Below, one piece after another: positions 1 to 7,396 of a stretch of DNA of 10,000 bases; position 1 is the stretch's first letter; each line of letters begins with the position of its first letter. This DNA is from Chrysomallon squamiferum. Lineage: Eukaryota; Mollusca; Gastropoda; Neomphalida; Peltospiridae. Position numbers and translations under genes: made by a program. The notes under the pieces were generated by a model. The model did no database searches. It saw nothing but the letters and a program-made list of their open reading frames with translations, and had not been told where the DNA came from. Location of the stretch: positions 28,078,164 to 28,088,163 of the forward strand of contig CM022679.1 in assembly GCA_012295275.1 (NCBI GenBank), written 5' to 3'.

Positions 1-30
<30 letters not shown>
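1..30. repeat. (CT)15 microsatellite, cut by window edge
   Basis: Uninterrupted CT dinucleotides fill the first 30 bases, so the tract probably continues to the left of the window. It is the first of several CT or GA tracts here (others start near 4828, 6622, 7185 and 8677). No coding content. Confidence 0.97.
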
Positions 31-33
<3 letters not shown>

Positions 34-73
34 GTATATGTGTGTATACGAATTAGCAATGCAGTCCAATAAG

Positions 74-192
74 ACACACAAACACATATATATATACATA
101 TACACATACACACCCACACATATATATACATATACAGATACACACAGATACTTGTATACATATAAATATACACATACACACAGACGCACACA
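74..192. repeat. Degenerate CA/TA microsatellite
   Basis: Alternating AC, AT and ATAC-type blocks with scattered substitutions. The frame open across it encodes only a Tyr/Thr/His/Ile-rich low-complexity string, which is a by-product of the repeat. The interruptions suggest an old tract. Confidence 0.9.
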
Positions 193-465
193 TTCAGACT
201 CAAATATCATACTGTTTAAGGACTGCTTTGCTAATTTAAAACAGTTTGTTCGTTTTCAAATTGTTTTTATCAGCCGTTCTGTTTCTTTTAACAAGAACAC
301 ATTTCTCTTGATTTACCTGAGCCACCCAAGAAACTGCCAATTAAACATGACGAAAATCTGCGTCTCTCGACTCACACAGAGAAAAAAGAGCAGAAACTGA
401 GAAGAAAGACAGAAACGTAAAAAGAATGTACGCGATTTTCCAACAAGTTATGTAATAACATTTGT

Positions 466-473
466 TGACGTCA
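466..473. promoter_or_regulatory. Full CRE palindrome TGACGTCA (candidate)
   Basis: The eight bases match the consensus CREB/ATF site exactly. An X-box-like RFX site lies 8 bp to the right (482-495). CRE and RFX sites occur together in some animal promoters, but no transcription start or gene is visible nearby. Function is inferred only. Confidence 0.3.
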
Positions 474-481
474 CTATCAAT

Positions 482-495
482 ATTGCTATGGCAAC
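482..495 (-). promoter_or_regulatory. X-box-like RFX site (candidate)
   Basis: Read on the minus strand the site is GTTGCCATAGCAAT. Against the RFX consensus GTNRCC-N(0-3)-RGYAAC the left half is perfect, the spacer is 2 and only the last base differs. RFX factors bind such sites at ciliary and some other genes. The CRE follows on the same strand after 8 bp. The match is good, but no attached gene can be seen. Confidence 0.3.
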
Positions 496-591
496 AATGG
501 CACTTGATTCGGAAAACTTGAAAAGTAATCATCTTATTCTCTTTGTAATTTTTTACAGCGAGGGGTCTTTAATCTTGAAGTACATAATTAA

Positions 592-619
592 CTAACTGAC
601 TGTGATATCTGTTCTACAG
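592..619 (+). other. Candidate branch point and 3' splice site
   Basis: CTAAC at 592-596 matches the animal branch-point consensus. Its A lies about 24 nt before a terminal CTACAG (614-619), with a mixed pyrimidine stretch between. The downstream frame starting at 621 stays open to the stop at 801-803, but the last third is microsatellite-encoded. A second acceptor-like TTTTTTACAG lies at 549-558. The elements are short enough to occur by chance. Confidence 0.2.
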
Positions 620-763
620 GCGCTGTAAAGCAGGTGATAAAATATATCTGACAAAATCACTTAAACATGTTCTAAAACACAAACTTTTGAATACACTTTT
701 TATTAAATATGACTTTCTTTTCTTCTGTGTTTATCTCTCTGTGTGTCTGTTGGTATATCTGTC

Positions 764-765
<2 letters not shown>

Positions 766-797
<32 letters not shown>

Positions 798-853
798 TAT
801 TAAGAAGAAAAAGTAATAATAATAATAAGAAGAAGAAGAAGAAGAAGAAGAAA
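766..853. repeat. Compound AAT / AAG microsatellite
   Basis: (AAT)n from 766 to about 796, a short AT/AAG bridge, a second AAT block at about 814-826, and (AAG)n at 827-852. The switch from AAT to AAG is a typical compound microsatellite made by point mutation plus slippage. Confidence 0.95.
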
Positions 854-1394
854 TATTCTGTCAGTTAATATCGGAGATCAGTAAATATAAAATTAAGGAT
901 AAAATGAAATGAGGTTAGCTATTATTAACAATTAAAAACAGCACACTTTACTGATAAACGCAGGTCTTACAGCAAATTTTGAAAATCATTGAGACCGGAA
1001 CAGATGTGATTATGGATTAAGAAACATGCTCAATAACAGCGCATCACATGGCGTGCGAGCCGAAATCAACACTGAATACATCGACGAACCGCGATGAACC
1101 CGGGAGATCCCTTGTGTTCTCGTTTTGTTCAACATATATCAAGAAAATAATTATTTCATTTCGAGTTTTATCCTCGTCCCTGATTCTAATAATAGTCTGG
1201 AAAACAGAGTGTATCAGTCAAGTGCGGCTGCAGTTTCTATAGCGAAAATGAGTGTTTTGACGTATGTGACTTAATATGTGGTGATAACATGGTTAATGAC
1301 TGCTGTGACGTAATAAAGAGACAGAAACTGCATATATGTTCAGTAATCATTTATCTGTTGTTAGTATCATAATTTGTTTTCGTTTATTAGGGTC
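854..1394. other. Unique stretch, nothing recognised
   Basis: Non-repetitive AT-rich DNA with a somewhat CpG-containing middle (about 1035-1110). The frame open at 1048-1242 has an ATG but encodes no recognisable domain, and its length is ordinary for chance. TGACGT half-sites lie at 1258 and 1306. Confidence 0.55.
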
Positions 1395-1454
1395 TTTTTT
1401 ATTTTACTTATTTTTTATTTTTTTATTTTTTTATTTTTTATTTTTTTATTTTTT
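1395..1454. repeat. T-rich tract with TTTTTTTA period
   Basis: Runs of six or seven T separated by single A give a 7-8-bp period, clearest from 1410 to 1454 and ending ATTTTTTGG. A near-identical tract sits inside minisatellite A at 3279-3309. The hydrophobic Phe/Leu-rich frame across it is a by-product of composition. Confidence 0.9.
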
Positions 1455-1500
1455 GGTGGTTTTTAAATTATTAATAGTTTTTTTAATAGTTTTAATTTTT

Positions 1501-1544
1501 ACTTATTTTATTTATTTATTCATTTATGTATTCATTTATTTATA
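1501..1544. repeat. (TTTA)/(TTCA) tetranucleotide repeat
   Basis: Tetranucleotide ATTT units with C and G interruptions, continuous with the T-rich DNA before it. No coding content. Confidence 0.85.
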
Positions 1545-1844
1545 ATTTTATGAAGATAATTAATGACCAGCAACCTTTTTTATTATTATTATTAATTCGT
1601 ACATTCGTAATTTTTCGTGAATATTCGTAATTGATCGTATTTGCCCGTTACCCATCTTGCACGTCTGTGATTGATCGCACCTCCAAAGTAACAGCCATCG
1701 GAAGCGAGCTAATTAATTTCGGCAAGTTACTAATATTATTGTTGTACTGTGTTTATCAGTGACAGAGAGGAACGTTGATGAGATTTTTGTTTGTCAGAAA
1801 GATCACTGGCTATTCATCACCTCGCACTGCTAACATTGTTCGGA

Positions 1845-1884
1845 TCAACTCGTACATTATCGGCTCAAGTCGTACATCATCGGC
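1845..1884. repeat. Tandem duplication of a 20-bp unit
   Basis: Two adjacent copies, TCAACTCGTACATTATCGGC and TCAAGTCGTACATCATCGGC, differ at two positions. The 20-bp length is not a multiple of three, so the duplication shifts reading frame. That argues against the 1775-1960 open frame being a real protein. Confidence 0.85.
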
Positions 1885-2122
1885 TGTTAATAAGGTGTCA
1901 AAGAACGTGTCTTTCTCCCGAATTAACGTCACTTTGTTTTTGTTTGAGTTTTTTTTTTTTTAAATAACATCATTAGAACATCGATTGATTTTCTGTTGTC
2001 TGGTACTGCATTAAAACATTTATTTAATGACATCACAAGAGTATGTTTGTTCATTTTCTAATGTTGAACGTAAAATATTATTTGTAATGACGTTATATTC
2101 GGATATATTAAGTTCCTGCTGA

Positions 2123-2296
2123 ATAAGAAATCATTTGTTGAGTAATATCGACCATCGACAACATTTCTCTGATTTTCACGGAACTTTCTTTCAGTACTCA
2201 GTGAATGTTAGAAAACTGTTTAAACACAAGACCAGCCTGGACATACAGCTGTCAGAAATCATTTCGTTTTCTCTTGGCATCAAGAGATGTCTTTAA
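2123..2296 (+). other. Weak exon-like segment (not called as CDS)
   Basis: A frame is open for 57 codons from after the stop at 2120-2122 to the stop at 2294-2296. Inside it an acceptor-like TTTCTTTCAG ends at about 2194. After that point 33 codons read a mixed, protein-like composition (Val-Arg-Lys-Leu-Phe-Lys, Ser-Leu-Asp-Ile-Gln-Leu-Ser-Glu). No domain is recognised and no ATG starts it. A good donor word GTAAGT lies downstream at about 2384. It could be a terminal exon or chance. Confidence 0.12.
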
Positions 2297-2750
2297 ACAC
2301 AGCTCCAGTAGGACAACAGCAGCCGCTGGAACGCTAACAATTTAAATGGAGCACAAAGAAGAAAGATAACATCCTGCAGTCAGTAAGTTACAGTGTTAAA
2401 TAAAGATATGTTATATTTGTTACAACTATCCAAGCATTTTTTGTTTTTTTTTGTTTTACACTACTCTCTTTTCAATACAAAGCAATAAACACATTGTAAT
2501 GTTTCTCTTTTGTTTTAATATTTAAGTCTGTTTAAAGACACCACTGACTAAAACAGTCCTCAGCGCCTGATACGTCGTAGGATCGGTCCTGGAAAGGTGA
2601 CCATTAATTTATTACACATTTACCAAAAGTGTCCCTCTCGTTGGAATTAGATGTATAACTGCTAAAAAGTAGTTTATGGTAAGAGTATATTCATAAAGAG
2701 CAGAATTCCTTTACTGTTATTACATAGGACATTAATTTGTTCCTGTATTT

Positions 2751-2774
2751 TATTTTTGTTTCATTTTATTTATT

Positions 2775-2805
<31 letters not shown>
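2751..2805. repeat. ATTT repeat ending in T29
   Basis: Short ATTT units lead into an uninterrupted run of 29 T at 2777-2805. A long homopolymer like this is often the reverse complement of a retroposon poly-A tail. Here that would put an element body to the right on the minus strand, but no recognisable SINE or LINE sequence follows. Confidence 0.9.
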
Positions 2806-2811
<6 letters not shown>

Positions 2812-3009
2812 CCAAAAAATAGGTACCGTTAGCGCATTACAGAATTTGAGTAACGGGGCTGCACACCAAAGGTTGTTAGCATTTTAACATCATCGTTACG
2901 TCAGCTTAGTAAAATATCAGCACACAGCCATTAATACGTCGTAGCTGTTACAATCAGCACTAAGTAGACTGTGTTTTTACAAGATGCAGCACTTCAAAGC
3001 ACTCACTCT

Positions 3010-3574
3010 TGAATGTTAAATTTAGTGCCAGATAAATTACGTTACATTAATAACATCAAAAATGAATGTTAAACTTAAATCAACAGAAATGTACATTATA
3101 TTTAAATCAACAGAAATGTACATTACATTTAAATCATCAGAAATGTACATTATATTTAAATCAACAGAAATAAGGGGTAACATTTAGAAACATGATAATG
3201 TACGTTCATTTAAAACTCTGGAAATGTATTTTATATTTAGAACCAAAGAATTATACGCTACATGTAGAAAAGTACGTTATTTTTTTATTTTTTTATTTTT
3301 TTATTTTTTGAAGCAATGAAACGTGCATTGAATTACAATTAGTAGAAATTATATTACGTTTAGAACTATAGAACTATACGTTACAACAGAAGTGTACGTT
3401 ACGTTTAAAACAGCAGAAATATACGTTACATTAAAAATAGAAATATACTTTATATTGAGAACCCTAGAAATATACTTTATATTTAGAACCCTAGAAATAT
3501 ACATTATATTTAGAACCCTAGAAATACACATTATATTTAGAACCACAGAGATGTACGTTACATGAAGGACCACA
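3010..3574. repeat. Minisatellite A: 27-bp unit, about 20 copies
   Basis: Successive units start at 3059, 3086, 3113, 3140, 3167, 3194, 3221 and 3248, all exactly 27 bp apart. A second block starts at 3318, 3345 and 3371 and has starts at 3440, 3467, 3494, 3521 and 3548 with the same period. The core is GAAATGTACATTATATTTA followed by a variable AAATCAACA or GAACCCTA end. Units at 3371 and 3416 are shortened. A T-rich tract at 3279-3309 interrupts the middle, and degenerate units reach back to about 3010. Because 27 is a multiple of three, the minus strand stays open over 3349-3585 and encodes a 9-residue repeat (Val-Leu-Asn-Ile-x-Tyr-Ile-Ser-Arg). This looks like a by-product of period length, since the other half of the array is not open and units differ by indels. 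Confidence 0.92.
3279..3309. repeat. TTTTTTTA-period tract inside minisatellite A
   Basis: Four runs of six or seven T separated by A, ending ATTTTTTG. It breaks the 27-bp phase between units at 3267 and 3318, so it probably arose or was inserted after array formation. It resembles the tract at 1410-1454. Confidence 0.85.
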
Positions 3575-4020
3575 CAAAATGACACTCACATTGTTAAATT
3601 CATCATTTATTTCGGATGCTGATAGTGAAAGACAAAAGGATATTTTTTACTTTGAAATGATCCCCACAATCGCCACTGTGGAAAATGTACGTGAAGAAAA
3701 AAAATGCCCTGAACGCAAATGACAGAAATAGCGGGCGTTCTTCAGTGTACTGGTAGACAGGTACATACTGACACAAAAAGAAAAACGTTTCTCCACTTAA
3801 TAAACACTTTTACTAAGTGATGCTTAAAGAGGAAGAATTTGCAGATCTTCTCTTGACCTTCATGTGTGCTGTGAGGTCAGCATGAGAAACATAGTGTAAA
3901 TATAATCACTAAGATATCAATCATTGCATTTGTTAAAAATAAATAAAGTTAGTAATATCAACATATCAACATCAGCAAGAAGAAGAAGAAGAAAAACAAG
4001 ACTAAGAAGAAAAAGAACAA
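3575..4020. other. Unique stretch with a short AAG run
   Basis: Non-repetitive AT-rich DNA. An (AAG)n-like run occupies about 3975-3995. A 21-codon ATG frame on the plus strand and a 28-codon frame on the minus strand overlap near 3825-3905. Neither gives a recognisable domain. Confidence 0.55.
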
Positions 4021-4146
4021 TACTAGAACTGTACTAGTAATAACTACTGTAATTAAGAGTACTAGTAACAGTAAATAATTCAAACTGTACTAGTAATAAC
4101 TACTGTAATTGAGTAATAGTAACAGTAACAGTAAAGAATTCAAACT

Positions 4147-4180
4147 GTACTCGTAATAACTACATTGTAATTACGAGTAC
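4147..4180. repeat. Perfect 11-bp inverted repeat in unit 3
   Basis: GTACTCGTAAT at 4147-4157 is exactly complementary to ATTACGAGTAC at 4170-4180, with a 12-base loop. Neighbouring units have GTACTAGTAAT on the left and imperfect right arms (for example ATTAAGAGTAC), so this unit type has the best pairing. Confidence 0.9.
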
Positions 4181-4334
4181 TAGTAACAGTAACAGTGAAG
4201 AATTCAAACTGTACTAGTAATACCTACTGTAATTAAGACTAATAGTAACAGTAACAGTAAAGAATTCAAACTGTACTAGTAATATCTACTGTAATTAAGA
4301 CTAATAGTAACAGTAACAGTAAAGAATTCAAACT

Positions 4335-4368
4335 GTACTCGTAATAACTACATTGTAATTACGAGTAC
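4335..4368. repeat. Perfect 11-bp inverted repeat in unit 6
   Basis: Same arms and loop as the copy 188 bp to the left: GTACTCGTAAT at 4335-4345 and ATTACGAGTAC at 4358-4368. Its host unit is an exact copy of the unit at 4137. Confidence 0.9.
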
Positions 4369-4445
4369 TAGTAACAGTAACAGTGAAGAATTCAAACTGT
4401 ACTAGTAATATCTACTGTAATTAAGACTAATAGTAACAGTAAAGC

Positions 4446-4652
4446 AACACAGAAAGGAATGCGGTCTCGCTGTGATAGTAATATTGTTTCTAGTCTTCAG
4501 AATCCAATTTAACGCACTGACAACTAGCAGAGATTTTTCTTTCACGTTAAACATTTTAGATTTTTCTATAAACATACCGAGATGTGTGGCTGCCTATTTG
4601 TTATGCCTGTTTTCATATCTCTCGCTTTCTGTATCTATCTTTATATGACTAG
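4446..4652. other. Short unique spacer
   Basis: Non-repetitive DNA between minisatellite B and the GTCT/ATCT repeats. An ATG at 4582 opens a long frame, but nearly all of it lies in pyrimidine-rich repeats further right and encodes Ser/Leu/Tyr/Val low complexity. It is not called as a gene. Confidence 0.5.
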
Positions 4653-4704
4653 CTGTCTGTCTGTCTATCTATCTATCTGTCTGTCTGTAATTCTGTCTAT
4701 CTTT
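4653..4704. repeat. (CTGT)/(CTAT) tetranucleotide repeat
   Basis: Alternating GTCT and ATCT units with one AATT interruption. The motif returns more loosely at 4791-4810, so the two blocks may be one old array broken by point mutation. Confidence 0.9.
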
Positions 4705-4790
4705 GTTTCTTTCTATACATATGTTTATATATTTATGCTTGTAGCCTTTCTGTTTATATATAATTTATTTCCGTATATCAGTCTCTTTAT

Positions 4791-4823
4791 GTATCTATCT
4801 GTCTATCTTTATATATACATATA

Positions 4824-4859
<36 letters not shown>

Positions 4860-4898
4860 GTGTCCCTGTCCGTCTGTCTCTGTATGTGTCTGTCAGAC
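4791..4898. repeat. Compound ATCT, (CT)14, GTCT microsatellite
   Basis: ATCT/GTCT units lead into a TA-rich patch, then pure (CT)14 at 4828-4855, then degenerate GTCT units to about 4898. All three parts are pyrimidine-rich on the plus strand. Confidence 0.92.
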
Positions 4899-5577
4899 AC
4901 TCTTAGTTATTATCGAGGAAGTTAATTCCATCGGGTATAATTTCATCTTAAATTCGTACAGCTATTCGTTTATATATTTTTTAACTTGCTTCTCTTAAAA
5001 CTCTTTTTTTTCAATGTTTATTTTTGCGAGTACATACGAAATAAAACCAGAAAAAAAAAAGATTGAATCTAACTTTCCTGCTCTGAGACTTAAACAGATT
5101 ACCTTCTCCATTTAAACGCCCCAGAAAAAAAAAAAATACTCTGGCTTCCTTACATATAATTATTTTTTTATTTAATTCCCAGCTTTCTGACAAGTACAAT
5201 ATCTCTACGCGGCAGAGCGACAGCCAGTCAATTCCTCGACTGCCGTAAATTCACGAACATTGTCGGCAAAACACGTAACAGGCAGTATTTCTAAAATACC
5301 GTGTCGACGGGGTTTTATCGCTCTGTGAGATTTGTTCCTGCTGTTCAGTTAGAAAGTCTGTGCATCTATCACGCTGTATCTTATGAACATTGTGTGCTAA
5401 TTAGTTCAACTGTTCTGAATGCAGAACCAGATTCCAGGGACGCGGAGAGAGAGAATTCACTTATCTTAGTGCATCTCACGTGTTACAATAACAAATGCAG
5501 AACTGTAAAATACTAACCTATAGCAGATAATGCTAAGGAACTGAACCGTAAAAACAACAAATCATTTTGAACTATCA
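4899..5577. other. Unique stretch, richer in CpG from 5200
   Basis: The left part has A/T homopolymers (A-runs near 5050 and 5125, T-run near 5003). From about 5205 to 5515 the sequence is less AT-rich, has several CpG and a perfect E-box CACGTG at 5477-5482. A frame at 5295-5516 is stop-free for 73 codons with mixed composition, but it has no ATG near its start and no recognised domain. It may be chance or part of an exon. Confidence 0.5.
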
Positions 5578-5667
5578 TTTTATTTTATTTTATTTTTTAT
5601 ATTTTTTTTTTTTTTTTTTTTTTCAATTGTTTTTCTATATATTCATTTTTTTTTTTTTTTTTTTTTT
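5578..5667. repeat. T-rich tract with two T22 runs
   Basis: ATTTT units are followed by T22 at 5602-5623, an 18-21-base mixed spacer, and a second T22 at 5646-5667. Two equal runs this close suggest local duplication or two retroposon-tail-like insertions. No element body is recognised. Confidence 0.9.
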
Positions 5668-6030
5668 ATGGAAAGTTAACTCTGTAAACACCATCATCTT
5701 CATATGACATTTATTACGGACCGGATGAAAACCAGCCTACGTGTTTCCGATTATGACTTATTTTCGTGCTGCTAATGGCGGCAAACAGACAGAGAAATAT
5801 TGTATGCGCTGACTTAATCATTCTTATTTTCCATGTCGCTTCGTTCAGAACTCTAACAGCAGACGTCAGAGAAAAAACTCGAATATTGAACTACGTGCTG
5901 TTTTGTACTGCAAGACCAGTTCACATTTCTAATTTGCTTTAAAGACTTAGCATTTAGAATACCTATACTTTTAGTTATAACAAAATGTACTACTCTATAA
6001 TTCCATCATATACACGGTTACACCCATAAT
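5668..6030. other. Unique stretch, nothing recognised
   Basis: Moderately AT-rich, no repeats, no long open frame on either strand before the 6037 microsatellite. One ACGTCA half-site at about 5863. Confidence 0.55.
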
Positions 6031-6036
6031 ACAAAC

Positions 6037-6100
6037 GTGTGTGTGTGTGTGTGTGTGTATTTATAGATATAGAGATATAGAGAGAGAGATATATATATAT
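6037..6100. repeat. (GT)11 followed by GATA/GA/AT repeats
   Basis: Pure GT dinucleotides at 6037-6058, then TATAGATATAGAG-type units, a short (AG)n and (AT)n. It runs directly into the ATAC array. Confidence 0.93.
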
Positions 6101-6277
6101 ACATACATGCATGCATACATACTTACATACATAGATAAATACACACACACATACATACATACTTACATACATATATAAAAACACATACATACATACATAT
6201 ACATACATACATACACACACATACATACATACATACATACATACATACATACATACATACATACATACATACATACA
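6101..6277. repeat. (ATAC)n array
   Basis: Tetranucleotide ATAC units with scattered ATGC, ACTT, AC and ATAA interruptions. The last 56 bases (6221-6276) are pure (ATAC)14. The minus-strand frame across it encodes an artificial Tyr-Val-Cys-Met repeat. A complementary-orientation (GTAT)n array lies at 9691-9880. Confidence 0.95.
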
Positions 6278-6619
6278 AAGGGACTGACAGTTTATACAGT
6301 TAGGTCTCTGTAGACATTTCCTGCTCATGTACCAAAAAACTATTAATTTGCTGTCATAAATATTTATCTTTGTGATAAACGATCTACTTTTTGTAGTCTC
6401 TTCGTAACGAAATTAATACGATTTACACCGTAGAAATGTATCAGTGTGTGTCAATAACTTTGAGTGTAGTGATAAACGCGAAGTCAGACAAACAAGTGAG
6501 GTGTTCAGTGTGTACCAGTGATTTTCTCAGTGTACACAGAGTCAGTGTTGTTTTATGTCTGCTGGGAGGTTCTGTGTGCAGAGATAATAACACGTATTAG
6601 CTGTCAATCAATCAGAATA

Positions 6620-6620
<1 letters not shown>
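6278..6620. other. Unique stretch, nothing recognised
   Basis: Non-repetitive. The word TGATAAACG occurs near 6374 and 6470 (and TGATAAACGC near 951), and CAGTGTGT-like words recur at 6440-6545. No protein or RNA signature. Confidence 0.5.
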
Positions 6621-6621
<1 letters not shown>

Positions 6622-6701
<80 letters not shown>

Positions 6702-6845
6702 TCTTTCTCTGTCTGTCTCTCTCTGTCTCTCTCTGTGTCTCTCTGCCTCTGTCGCTCTCTGACTCTCTTTGTCTCTGTCGCTCTCTCTATGTCTCTATGT
6801 CTCTCTGTCTTTCTCTGTCTGTCTCTCTGTCTCTCTCTCTTTATC
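6622..6845. repeat. (TC)38 tract with degenerate CT/GTCT tail
   Basis: Pure TC dinucleotides span 6622-6697 (76 bp). From 6698 to about 6845 CT units are interrupted by GT, CC and AT. The pure part is a long homopurine-homopyrimidine mirror repeat, the class that can form triplex (H-) DNA. Leu/Ser and Arg/Glu runs encoded here on the two strands are by-products of the repeat. Confidence 0.97.
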
Positions 6846-6975
6846 TGTGTATTTATATATCTCATTCTTTCTCTCATTCTTTCTATTCTTTTTCTCCTGT
6901 TCATCTCCCCTTTCTCTGTCATCCTCACCCTCTTCTTTCTTTCCCCCAGTCTCTCAGCTGCCATTTCTGTTTTGT
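6846..6975. repeat. Degenerate pyrimidine-rich tract
   Basis: TTTCTC-, CCCTTTCTC- and CATTCTTTC-type words continue the C/T bias of the TC array without clear periodicity. Probably a decayed extension of it. Confidence 0.6.
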
Positions 6976-7027
6976 CTCAACATAAATCACTTTGTCTTCT
7001 ACCTCTCTTTAAGAAATCGTGATTCCA

Positions 7028-7098
7028 GAAGAAAAAAAAAAGAAAGAAAGAAACACATATAATTTAAAAAGAAAGAAAAAGAACATAAACAAAAGACA
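7028..7098. repeat. A-rich AAAG repeat
   Basis: Runs of A and AAAG units with an ACACATATAATTT interruption. Purine-rich on the plus strand, opposite in sense to the pyrimidine tract before it. Confidence 0.85.
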
Positions 7099-7154
7099 AA
7101 ACGATTCATTTACAAAATGTACTTGTTTTTGTGATCAAACATTTCACTCGCACC

Positions 7155-7280
<126 letters not shown>

Positions 7281-7360
7281 TTTTTTTACTAGTTCAGAAG
7301 TGACATGAACATTTTCAAACAAAATGATTCGAAATGAGTGCGTCTGTCTATTTTTATATA

Positions 7361-7364
<4 letters not shown>

Positions 7365-7395
<31 letters not shown>
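7365..7395. repeat. T31 homopolymer preceded by TA repeats
   Basis: A short (TA)n at 7355-7364 leads into 31 consecutive T. It could be a reversed poly-A tail, but no retroposon body or flanking target duplication is recognised. Confidence 0.93.

Positions 7396-7396
<1 letters not shown>

Larger units (their letters stand above)
193..765. other. Unique AT-rich stretch without a recognised gene
   Basis: Non-repetitive sequence between two microsatellite zones. It holds a CREB-type palindrome and an X-box-like site at 466-495 and a well-formed candidate 3' splice signal at 592-619. Short open stretches exist on both strands, but none has a recognisable domain. The best is stop-free from 606 to 800 on the plus strand and runs into the AAT microsatellite as poly-isoleucine, so it is not convincing as protein. 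Confidence 0.6.
1545..2750. other. Unique stretch, no recognised gene
   Basis: About 1.2 kb of mostly non-repetitive DNA. Local structure includes a short TTA run near 1580-1592, several ATTCGTA-like words at 1594-1632, a 20-bp tandem duplication at 1845-1884, a run of T at about 1950-1961, and a weak exon-like segment ending at 2293. The 11-mer ATACGTCGTAG occurs at 2570-2580 and again at 2934-2944. No tRNA, transposase or reverse-transcriptase signature is visible. Confidence 0.55.
4027..4445. repeat. Minisatellite B: 60-64-bp dyad-symmetric unit
   Basis: About seven units begin with AATTCAAACTGTAC at 4077, 4137, 4201, 4263, 4325 and 4389, after a partial first unit from 4027. Lengths are 60, 64, 62, 62 and 64 bp. 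Units at 4137 and 4325 are identical over 64 bp. The unit at 4201 differs from that at 4263 by one base, and the unit at 4389 is the same type but 6 bp shorter. This mixed order indicates block duplication. Each unit carries an inverted repeat around a short loop, and its end holds GTAACA hexamer sub-repeats that vary in number. No reading frame of interest. Confidence 0.93.

Noticed and set aside
1048-1242. 64-codon ATG frame
   Set aside because: No domain, no splice or poly-A context, and length ordinary for chance.
1775-1960. 62-codon ATG frame
   Set aside because: Contains a 20-bp tandem duplication that shifts frame and ends in poly-T-encoded phenylalanine; no domain.
3349-3585. Minus-strand 9-residue repeat protein
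   Set aside because: Explained by the 27-bp minisatellite period; units with 18, 24 and 26 bp and the closed left half argue against selection on a protein.
3820-3914. Minus-strand fragment resembling the helix end of a C2H2 zinc finger (His-Ala-Asp-Leu-Thr-Ala-His-Met-Lys-Val)
   Set aside because: Only about 28 codons, no upstream Cys-x2-Cys pair, second histidine of the finger missing, and a stop on each side. Probably chance.
3010-4445. CRISPR array
   Set aside because: Repeats are directly adjacent with no unique spacers, and the surrounding sequence is eukaryotic in texture.
4582-4998. 138-codon ATG frame that looks like a membrane protein
   Set aside because: The hydrophobic Leu/Ser/Tyr/Val content comes from GTCT, ATCT and CT repeats; the unique parts show no domain.
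5990-6328. Minus-strand frame with Tyr-Val-Cys-Met repeats
   Set aside because: Direct product of the ATAC tetranucleotide array, with only short unique ends.
6518-7062. Overlapping open frames encoding Leu/Ser-rich (plus) and Arg/Glu-rich (minus) proteins
   Set aside because: They are translations of the CT/GA microsatellite in several frames at once; a dinucleotide repeat without stops is open in all frames.
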